Shown here piece after piece: positions 28,407 through 35,237 of a DNA stretch of 35,237 bases. Positions within the stretch are counted from its first letter, which is position 1. Each line of letters opens with the position of its first letter. This DNA is from Candidatus Moraniibacteriota bacterium (GTDB lineage: Bacteria > Patescibacteriota > Minisyncoccia > Moranbacterales > UBA9337). A program made the position numbers and the translations under genes. The DNA lies in the NCBI GenBank assembly GCA_026985555.1, contig JALSQF010000010.1:225163-260399 (forward strand), written 5' to 3'. The notes below the pieces were generated by a model, which saw only the letters and a program-made list of their open reading frames with translations, was not told the DNA's origin and did not search any database.

Positions 28407-29192
28407 TTAAAAATTACGTTTTCTGTTTTCTCTTTCTAATTCTAAAATTTCTCTTACTAAATTTTTATAAGCGCGCGCTCCTTTAGAAAAAGCGTCAAAG
28501 TGTAAAATAGATTTACCAAAACTAGGCGCTTCAGCTAAACGCACAGAACGAGGAATCACTACTTCAAAAACATATCCTGGAAAATGTTTTCTTACTTCAT
28601 TTACTACTTGACGCGCTAAACGATTTCTTCTATCAAATAAAGTCAATAAAGCTCCCATAACTTTTAAGTTTGGTTGCAAATTTTCTCTGACCAAATCAAT
28701 TGTTTCTAATAATTGACTTAATCCTTCTAAAGCATAATATTCTGTTTGCACAGGAACAATAATTTCATCACTAGCCACCAAACCATTTAAAGTTAATAAT
28801 CCTAAACTAGGAGGACTATCAATTAAAATATAATCATATTCAGAACGCACTTGACGTAGAACTTCATAAAGACGAAATTCCCTGTGTTCCATATGAATCA
28901 TTTCAATTTCTGCTCCAGCTAAATCTTGAGAAGAGGGTATTATGTCATAAGCTACTTTTTTACTAGTCATAATAATATTGCGAGGATGTTCTCCAGATAT
29001 CATGGCTTCGTATAATCCCTTTTCTAAATTTCTAATATCTACACCTAAACCAGAGGAAGCATTGCCTTGAGGATCTAAATCCACCAAAAGCACCTTTTTT
29101 CCTGCCTCGGCTAAATAAGTAACTAGATTAATAGTAGAAGTAGTTTTACCCACTCCTCCCTTTTGGTTGACGAGAGAAATAATTTTTGCCAT
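28407..29192 (-). CDS. ParA/Soj-family chromosome partitioning ATPase
   Basis: MAKIISLVNQKGGVGKTTSTINLVTYLAEAGKKVLLVDLDPQGNASSGLG, YDYILIDSPPSLGLLTLNGL. Confidence 0.96.
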   Translation of the reverse strand: MAKIISLVNQKGGVGKTTSTINLVTYLAEAGKKVLLVDLDPQGNASSGLGVDIRNLEKGLYEAMISGEHPRNIIMTSKKVAYDIIPSSQDLAGAEIEMIHMEHREFRLYEVLRQVRSEYDYILIDSPPSLGLLTLNGLVASDEIIVPVQTEYYALEGLSQLLETIDLVRENLQPNLKVMGALLTLFDRRNRLARQVVNEVRKHFPGYVFEVVIPRSVRLAEAPSFGKSILHFDAFSKGARAYKNLVREILELERENRKRNF

Positions 29193-29199
29193 AATTCAC

Positions 29200-29229
29200 T
29201 TGTCTTTATTATATAAATCAGTATATAAT
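29200..29229 (+). promoter_or_regulatory. Probable promoter of tRNA-Leu/tRNA-Ser genes
   Basis: TTGTCT (29200-29205) - 18 bp - TATAAT (29224-29229). Confidence 0.55.
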
Positions 29230-29258
29230 GTTTTTTAAAAAAATAAAAGATTTCTAAA

Positions 29259-29342
29259 GCCCGGATGGCGGAATTGGTAGACGCGCTGGACTCAAAATCC
29301 AGTGATGGCAACATCATGAGAGTTCGAGTCTCTCTCCGGGCA
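29259..29342 (+). tRNA. tRNA-Leu(CAA)
   Basis: GCCCGGATGGCGGAATTGGTAGACGCGCTGGACTCAAAATCCAGTG...GTTCGAGTCTCTCTCCGGGCA; loop CTCAAAA. Confidence 0.94.
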
Positions 29343-29378
29343 CTAATAAATTTTCAAAGAATTTATTAGTTATAAAAA

Positions 29379-29465
29379 GGAAGCGTGGCAGAGTGGTTGA
29401 ATGCACCGGTCTTGAAAACCGGAGAACCTTCACGGGTTCCGGGGGTTCAAATCCCTCCGCTTCCG
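29379..29465 (+). tRNA. tRNA-Ser(TGA)
   Basis: GGAAGCGTGGCAGAGTGGTTGAATGCACCGGTCTTGAAAACCGGAGAACCTTCACGGGTTCCGGGGGTTCAAATCCCTCCGCTTCCG; loop CTTGAAA. Confidence 0.94.
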
Positions 29466-29482
29466 CTAGTTAATCTAAAACT

Positions 29483-30055
29483 ATGAAAAAAATTAGAATC
29501 GGTTTATCGGGAAAAAAGGGAAGTTTTTCAGAGGAAGCTTCTCATTATTATTGTCAAAAAGAAAATATAACTAATTATCAACTAGTTTATCTCACTACGG
29601 TCAAAAATGTTTTAAAATCTCTTAATCAAAATAAGATTGATTGGGGAATTTTTCCTATTGAAAATTCTAACGGAGGAATTGTTTATGAAGCCGTAGAAGC
29701 TATGTCACAATACAATTTTCAAATTAAAAAATTTTTTGAAATTGATATTAGCCACTGCTTAATAGCGCTTCCTCAAACCCTTCCTCAAAAAATTTCCGCT
29801 ATTGTTTCTCATCCTCAAGCCTTAAAACAATGCCGTATGTATCTTAAAAGAAAATGGCCTGATATTGAATTAAAAGAATGGGAAGATACCGCCGCTGCCG
29901 CTGAAGCGCTTTCTCAAAAAAAGATTAGTCCTAATTATGCTGTAATTGCTTCTCGGAACGCCGCTCAGCTTTATCATTTAGATATTTTAGAAGAAAACAT
30001 TCAAGATTTAAAATTTAATTTTACTACTTTTTTAGCTGTAACTAAAAGAAAATAA
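29483..30055 (+). CDS. Stand-alone prephenate dehydratase-like protein (no ACT domain)
   Basis: GLSGKKGSFSEEASHYY, WGIFPIENSNGGIVYEAVE, IVSHPQALKQC, DTAAAAEAL, YHLDILEENIQDLKFNFTTFLAV. Confidence 0.88.
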   Translation: MKKIRIGLSGKKGSFSEEASHYYCQKENITNYQLVYLTTVKNVLKSLNQNKIDWGIFPIENSNGGIVYEAVEAMSQYNFQIKKFFEIDISHCLIALPQTLPQKISAIVSHPQALKQCRMYLKRKWPDIELKEWEDTAAAAEALSQKKISPNYAVIASRNAAQLYHLDILEENIQDLKFNFTTFLAVTKRK

Positions 30056-30070
30056 AATAATCTTTTACTA

Positions 30071-30955
30071 TTAATTATTTTCCCTAATTTGATTTTGAGC
30101 TAATTCCACTACATTTTTTAACAGACAAGCCACTGTTACCGGACCCACTCCTTGAGGAACAGGAGAATAACATCCTAAATTATTTTCTAATTTGAAAGAA
30201 AAAAAATCTCCTTTCACTTTCTTCCCTTTCTTAATAATCCCTCCATCCACCACCATTACTTCCTCTTTTCTTAAATCATTAGCTTGAAAAAGGTTCTCTT
30301 TTCCGCAAGCTGTTATAATTAAATGCGCCTTTTTCATTTCTTTTCTAAATCTCTTTTTATTTTTCAACCACTCCTGACATTTAATTAAACGAATGTTTTT
30401 CCAGTTTCTTTTTTGCAAACTAGCTTTCATAATCCGAAAAAAAGAAAGTGATTGACTTATTATAAGCGCTTTTCTTTGAAATAAATCTGTTTTTTTCCAA
30501 CACTTTTTTCTTTCCGCCTCATTAATTAACCGCCTAATAGCAGAAGGAAAAACAGGTTCTATAATTTCTTTACCCTTCAAAAATTTCTCAATATTTTCTG
30601 GATGAAAACCATCAGCATCTTTAGAAGGATGGACACTTTGAATAATTTTATCTCTATCTATTTTGGAAGGCAAAGGTAACTGAACTATAATTCCTGTTAT
30701 TTCTTTTTTGTTATTTAATTCTTTAATTTTTTGTATTAAAAACTTTTCCGTTATAGAATCAGGATAAGAAAAGACTTTAAAACCTAAACCAATTTTTTTT
30801 CCAGTTTCTTGTTTTAATTTAACATATAAATGAGAAGCTTTGTCATCACCCACTAAAATAATCGCTAATACGGGATTAACTTTTAAATTATTTATTTTTT
30901 TTTGAAGACTAAAAAGAATATTGTTAGCAATTTTTTTTCCGCTAATTTTTTGCAT
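30071..30955 (-). CDS. folD: FolD-like methylenetetrahydrofolate dehydrogenase/cyclohydrolase (divergent)
   Basis: LAIILVGDDKASHLYVKLKQETGKKIGLG, GIIVQLPLP, KDADGFHPEN, ITACGKENLF, VVDGGI, PVPQGVGPVTVACLLKNVVEL. Confidence 0.87.
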   Translation of the reverse strand: MQKISGKKIANNILFSLQKKINNLKVNPVLAIILVGDDKASHLYVKLKQETGKKIGLGFKVFSYPDSITEKFLIQKIKELNNKKEITGIIVQLPLPSKIDRDKIIQSVHPSKDADGFHPENIEKFLKGKEIIEPVFPSAIRRLINEAERKKCWKKTDLFQRKALIISQSLSFFRIMKASLQKRNWKNIRLIKCQEWLKNKKRFRKEMKKAHLIITACGKENLFQANDLRKEEVMVVDGGIIKKGKKVKGDFFSFKLENNLGCYSPVPQGVGPVTVACLLKNVVELAQNQIRENN

Positions 30956-30962
30956 TCAATTT

Positions 30963-31298
30963 TTATTTAATAACTGAAAAAACAAAACTAATCATTGACA
31001 AAACAATACTAAACAACACTGCTGACAAAAAAGAAGCCACACTAAAACCAGGCACTAAATAAGCTGTTAACATCACAATGAAAGCATTGATTACTAAAGT
31101 AAACAATCCTAAACTAAGAATATTAACTGGCAAAGTTAAAATAATTAAAATTGGCTTAAGAAAAGTATTTGCCACACTTAAAACTACCGCCACCACAAAA
31201 GCCGCCCATAAACCTACCACATTAACACCTGGTAAAAGATAAGCTGTTATTAATACAGCTACCGCCATAATTAACCATTTCCATAAATATTTAATCAT
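30963..31298 (-). CDS. Phage-holin-4-superfamily-type (PF04020-like) four-TM membrane protein
   Basis: LITAYLLPGVNVVGLWAAFVVAVVLSVANTFLKPILIILTLPVNILSLGLFTLVINAFIVMLTAYLVPGFSV. Confidence 0.85.
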   Translation of the reverse strand: MIKYLWKWLIMAVAVLITAYLLPGVNVVGLWAAFVVAVVLSVANTFLKPILIILTLPVNILSLGLFTLVINAFIVMLTAYLVPGFSVASFLSAVLFSIVLSMISFVFSVIK

Positions 31299-31371
31299 AT
31301 ATTTATATTTAATAATTATTTATAATCAATTCAATATTAAACCAATTATTTTATAATAGCAATAACTCCTA

Positions 31372-33753
31372 TTATAAATTAATATTTTCTAAAGTATTTT
31401 TAATTCCCTTATCTAAATTAGAAATCATTTTTTTAATTTTAATAATAATATCCACTCTCCCGTTACTTTCTTCTAAAAGTTGAATAGTTTTTTGATATTG
31501 AATTTTTGCCTTTTCTTTTTCTCCTCGCTTTTCCAATAAAACACCTAAATAAAAATGTCCCGTTATATTTTTTTCATCTATCTGAATTATTTTTTCATAA
31601 ATTTGTTCCGCTATTTTATTATCATTTTCTTTGTTTCTTTTTTGATACATCCTCCCTAAAGCTAATAAATATCTATTATTATAAGGATCTATTTTTAAAG
31701 CTTCTTGTTCTGTTTTAATGGCTTCATTTATTTTTCCTAACATCTCATTTGTTAAAGCTAGATAATAATAAGATTCTGCCAAATTATTTTTTTCTTCAAT
31801 GGATTTTTCTAATAATTTTTGCGCTTTTAATGCTAATTCTTTTCTTTCTTGCTCTTTTTTCTTTCTTTTGGCCTGAACTAATTTTATTTGCCCTAGTTTT
31901 AAATAATATTGAGGATTATGAGGTTCTAATTGCAAAGCTTTTTGATAATTTTTCTCTGCTAAATCTAAAGAGTCCGTTACATAAAAACCTGCATTTTCAT
32001 AAATCATAGCTAAATATTCTATCACCGCAACATCTTTTTCAGCTATATTTTTAGCTTGAACCACAATAGCAATGGCTTTATTTAAATTATCTTTAATTTT
32101 ATTAATATCCTGTTCTGCTCTTTCCTTTTGAGCTTCTTGATTAGCTAAAGTAATATAATATTGACCCAAATGAAGATAATAATTAGTTTCTCTTTGATTA
32201 AGCCTGATGGCTTGACTCATATAATCAATACTTTTTTCTAAATCCTTTTTTTCTAGTTGAAGAGCTTCTTGAGCTTTCACATCTGCTTGATAAATTTTGT
32301 TTAATTGAGCAGATAAATATATTAATCCTCCACTACTGAATAAAAATAGAAAAATAAAAATCACTCTTATTTTTGGAGAAAAATTAAATAAAACTCCTTT
32401 TTCTTTTTCTTGGCCAAATTCATAAAAAATAGTTGCCCAGGCTAAACTTCCTATCAACGTTACCTCAAACAAATTTATTCCATCTATTTTTTGCCAAAAT
32501 AAATTGACCAACAAAACAAGCCAGGCAGAAAAAATTCCTAAAGAATAGATCCTATCTTTATTCTTGCTTTGATAAAGATAATAAAATTGCCAACCAAGAC
32601 TAAAAAATAAAAGCCATAACCAAACCATGGTTCCCAAAAATCCTATTGTCGTTAAAGATTCCTCAAGAAAACCAGCTCCTCTAGAAAAATGTTTTGAATA
32701 AAATTTAGTTAAATTAAACTCTTTTGGTTTCCGTAGAGAAAAAGCATATTTATAAGTAGCTGGCCCACTCCCTAGAAAAAAATTATGCTTTAAACTTTCT
32801 TTAGCTATCTGAAAAGATGTTTGATGATTTAAATTTATTGTTGCAGGAAAATCTATCTTAACAAATGTTTTATTTTCAATTAATAAATTTAGCAGTAAAA
32901 AGAAAAGAAAAACTACTCCGGGAAGCCATAACCATCTAGTTCTAATTTTAACAAATTTAGCTAACAAAAATAAAAAGAAAATAAAGTTGCCTAGTAAAAG
33001 CGCTCCCCCTACAATATATTGATAAAGCAAAGTTATTACTAGTAAATCTAATAATAAATATACCAATAAAAAAGCAAGGATAAATTTTTTCCAAAGCTGA
33101 GCTAAAATATTATTAGCAGCTATTTTTAAAATAACAGTTAAAAGAATCAGATTTAAACTAGCTAAAAATAATCCTAAATTAGCGGGAGAATAGAAAGGAT
33201 TATTTAAAAAATATTGTCTTATTTTTTCTGAAAAAAAATTTAAATGTAAAAAAATATTTAATTCTCCTACTACTAAAATAAAACCAGAAACCAAAATGGC
33301 ACTTAAAACTAATTTTAATCTCTGAAGATTAAAATTATAAAAAAGAAAATAGAAAATTATTATATAGCTCAATATACTCACCCAACTTCCTGCTGGATCT
33401 TTAAACTCTCCCCAAAAACTTCTCCATTGGTCAACTGAAAAAAAACTACTTATACTGATTAAAATTATGCTTAAAAACAAAAGATAATCTAATTGAGTTA
33501 TTTTTAAAACTATCTTTTTTTCTAAAATTATTTTTAAAAACCATAAAAACAAACTAAACAATAGCCAAAAATACAAATAAATTTGTTTTTCAAAAATAAT
33601 TCCTTGCCAAGTATTTCCTCTAAAAAATAAAGGCCAAACTAAAAACAAAAGAAAAATATTAATTCCTATTAAAAAATTTACCACTTTCAAAAAGAAATTA
33701 ATTTTTTGTTTTTTTCGTTTTTGAAAATTAAGTGTTTTAACTATTGCTGACAT
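31372..33753 (-). CDS. O-antigen ligase/polymerase-like membrane protein with C-terminal TPR repeats
   Basis: Multiple TM segments, WzyC-like GSGPATYKYAFSLRKP, C-terminal TPRs (EKNYQKALQLEPHNPQYYLKLGQIKL, EAIKTEQEALKIDPYNNRYLLALGRMYQK). Confidence 0.87.
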   Translation of the reverse strand: MSAIVKTLNFQKRKKQKINFFLKVVNFLIGINIFLLFLVWPLFFRGNTWQGIIFEKQIYLYFWLLFSLFLWFLKIILEKKIVLKITQLDYLLFLSIILISISSFFSVDQWRSFWGEFKDPAGSWVSILSYIIIFYFLFYNFNLQRLKLVLSAILVSGFILVVGELNIFLHLNFFSEKIRQYFLNNPFYSPANLGLFLASLNLILLTVILKIAANNILAQLWKKFILAFLLVYLLLDLLVITLLYQYIVGGALLLGNFIFFLFLLAKFVKIRTRWLWLPGVVFLFFLLLNLLIENKTFVKIDFPATINLNHQTSFQIAKESLKHNFFLGSGPATYKYAFSLRKPKEFNLTKFYSKHFSRGAGFLEESLTTIGFLGTMVWLWLLFFSLGWQFYYLYQSKNKDRIYSLGIFSAWLVLLVNLFWQKIDGINLFEVTLIGSLAWATIFYEFGQEKEKGVLFNFSPKIRVIFIFLFLFSSGGLIYLSAQLNKIYQADVKAQEALQLEKKDLEKSIDYMSQAIRLNQRETNYYLHLGQYYITLANQEAQKERAEQDINKIKDNLNKAIAIVVQAKNIAEKDVAVIEYLAMIYENAGFYVTDSLDLAEKNYQKALQLEPHNPQYYLKLGQIKLVQAKRKKKEQERKELALKAQKLLEKSIEEKNNLAESYYYLALTNEMLGKINEAIKTEQEALKIDPYNNRYLLALGRMYQKRNKENDNKIAEQIYEKIIQIDEKNITGHFYLGVLLEKRGEKEKAKIQYQKTIQLLEESNGRVDIIIKIKKMISNLDKGIKNTLENINL

Positions 33754-33791
33754 AAGTTAAGTTTAACTGATATTTTTATCAAAAACCAGCT

Positions 33792-35237
33792 CTAATTTCT
33801 TATTTTCACTCCTCTTAATTTAATATGACCTCTCATTTTTAAAGTTGAATTTAAGGTTTCATCCGCACCAATATCCCAAGTATGATCCTTTCTGCTTTCT
33901 CCGTCTATATCAGTTAAAAAAGATAAATTAGCATCATTAGATAAATCAATTCCCGCATCTTTAGCAGTGCTATCATTGGGAGAAAGATGAAAATCATGGT
34001 GTGTTACATCCATAAATAATACCGTAGCATTGGTTTTAGAATGACTTCCCGGAGCTGTACCATCAGAGGAGATGTTGTAGTCGGAGGAGGAGTCAAAGGT
34101 GCCTGAATAGCCGGTAGTACAATTTTGAACGATATTGTTTTTTACAATAGCAGTTTGAGCGACTCTTCTTATTGCTATACCCCCATCAGAACAATTATAA
34201 AATGTATTATTATATATATAGTTTGTCAAATTAGCCGAAGAATATATTTCTAAAAAAATCGTTTTAGTACCACTAAAATCATAGAATAGATTGTTATAAT
34301 AATACACATTACCAGTAGCATCTGCACTTAAATAAGCTGTAGAATGCGCTTGAAACCAATAATTAGTATTATTATGTACTCCCCTAAATATATTGTCAGT
34401 TATATATGTTTCTACATCCCCAGCTGAGAAAGAAAGATGTAGCATGAAAACATCATGTGTAATATCTCCACTAGTTTCATACATTTGAATGCCTTCTAGC
34501 CTAAAAAAACCTTCATAATTACGAATAGCGTGGTCATTTTCCACCTCCAACCGATACTTCCCCTCATCCCACTTGCCATGATGTCTTTGACTTACTCCTA
34601 CTTCATTAGAATTAACAGGAGTATAAATTTTAAGAAAGTTATTTGGTCCAGTGGTCCAGCCAACTATACTAACAGCTGTAGTATCCGCTGTGGTTCCATT
34701 AGCATAACAAGCAATGTTCCATTGTTCGTTGTTAGCTACTAAATCTCTGTTTCCTCCAGTAAAAGTTATAGGAATGCTAGTATTTTGAGTTCCATTTTCA
34801 GCGTTAGCTAAACTAGTATAAGCTCTATAAATTGACCAAGTATCATTAGTAGATAAATCTGCAGGAGTAGATCCGTTATCTGTTTGTAAAATATAATGAG
34901 TGGAATCAGTTCTTTCTTGAATAAAAGCTAAAGAGTCACTGGAATCTAAATCATTGTCTCCGTCTGAATCATAAACTAAAACATCTCCTACTCCGATATT
35001 GTCAGCTAGAGCAGATGAGAAAGTAGCTGTGCCATTAGAGATAGTTACTGTATCACTATGAGAATTATCTGTTTGTAAAGCCGAAGTAGCTCCGGGTGCA
35101 ACACTTCTGTAAATTCCGATGGCTCCTTCATCCGCTCCAATATCCCAATTAGATTGAATAGGACGAGTGTCTCCATCTATGTCCGTAGAAAAAGGTAAGT
35201 TACTATCCGAACTTAGGTCAGTACCAGCTTCTCTAGC
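33792..35237 (-). CDS. Modular surface protein, choice-of-anchor-Q / parallel beta-helix type (5' end beyond window)
   Basis: 482 uninterrupted codons from window edge to TAG at 33792. Two copies of a motif: DLSSDSNLPFSTDIDGDTRPIQSNWDIGADE and DLSNDANLSFLTDIDGESRKDHTWDIGADE; beta-helix-like N/T/Y-rich rungs between them. The track start at 34550 is an internal TTG. Confidence 0.85.
   Translation of the reverse strand, partial: AREAGTDLSSDSNLPFSTDIDGDTRPIQSNWDIGADEGAIGIYRSVAPGATSALQTDNSHSDTVTISNGTATFSSALADNIGVGDVLVYDSDGDNDLDSSDSLAFIQERTDSTHYILQTDNGSTPADLSTNDTWSIYRAYTSLANAENGTQNTSIPITFTGGNRDLVANNEQWNIACYANGTTADTTAVSIVGWTTGPNNFLKIYTPVNSNEVGVSQRHHGKWDEGKYRLEVENDHAIRNYEGFFRLEGIQMYETSGDITHDVFMLHLSFSAGDVETYITDNIFRGVHNNTNYWFQAHSTAYLSADATGNVYYYNNLFYDFSGTKTIFLEIYSSANLTNYIYNNTFYNCSDGGIAIRRVAQTAIVKNNIVQNCTTGYSGTFDSSSDYNISSDGTAPGSHSKTNATVLFMDVTHHDFHLSPNDSTAKDAGIDLSNDANLSFLTDIDGESRKDHTWDIGADETLNSTLKMRGHIKLRGVKIRN

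Noticed and set aside
29123-29317. Minus-strand ORF 29123..29317
   Set aside because: Overlaps parA in another frame and runs through tRNA-Leu(CAA); spurious.
1-35237. UGA recoded as Gly or Trp (code 25/4)
   Set aside because: All major proteins read full length with TGA as stop, and Gly/Trp positions use standard codons; no in-frame TGA was needed to restore a gene.
1-35237. CRISPR arrays, transposases, prophage or toxin-antitoxin modules
   Set aside because: No regularly spaced repeats, no transposase/integrase/phage structural ORFs, no recognisable TA pair. The PF04020-like holin-family protein is a common chromosomal membrane protein and not evidence of a phage.

Overview
This AT-rich window looks like part of a small-genome bacterium, most plausibly Patescibacteria/CPR. 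That is inferred from gene content and style; there is no 16S in the window. Genes lie mostly on the minus strand. I support about 35 CDS, 5 tRNAs, a CIRCE-controlled hrcA-grpE-hsp20-dnaK operon, several hairpin/terminator elements, and a truncated modular surface protein running off the right edge. Most genes are ordinary housekeeping or envelope genes: rplS, RluA-type pseudouridine synthase, ychF, rnhB, rnhA, tsaE, murC, tyrS, folD-like, prephenate dehydratase, DsbA-like, MacB-like permeases, ParA. Best second-look items: (1) none of the 34 CDS whose stop is visible ends in TGA (25 TAA, 9 TAG), with no sign of in-frame TGA recoding; (2) a GC-rich, stem-loop-rich island at about 2599-2790 next to tRNA-Val, which yields overlapping spurious ORFs and may be a structured RNA or small repeat; (3) a perfect 58-bp palindrome at 12017-12074 with a shorter derivative at 1887-1922; (4) conserved-looking hairpins flanking dnaK; (5) an ATG-less GT39-like gene remnant at 3850-4224; (6) divergent FolD and prephenate dehydratase with altered catalytic or cofactor motifs; (7) a possible CheD-fold protein; (8) a modular surface protein with a KxRG-like tail. 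I found no CRISPR array, transposon or obvious defence system. No claim of an undescribed system is proven from sequence alone.
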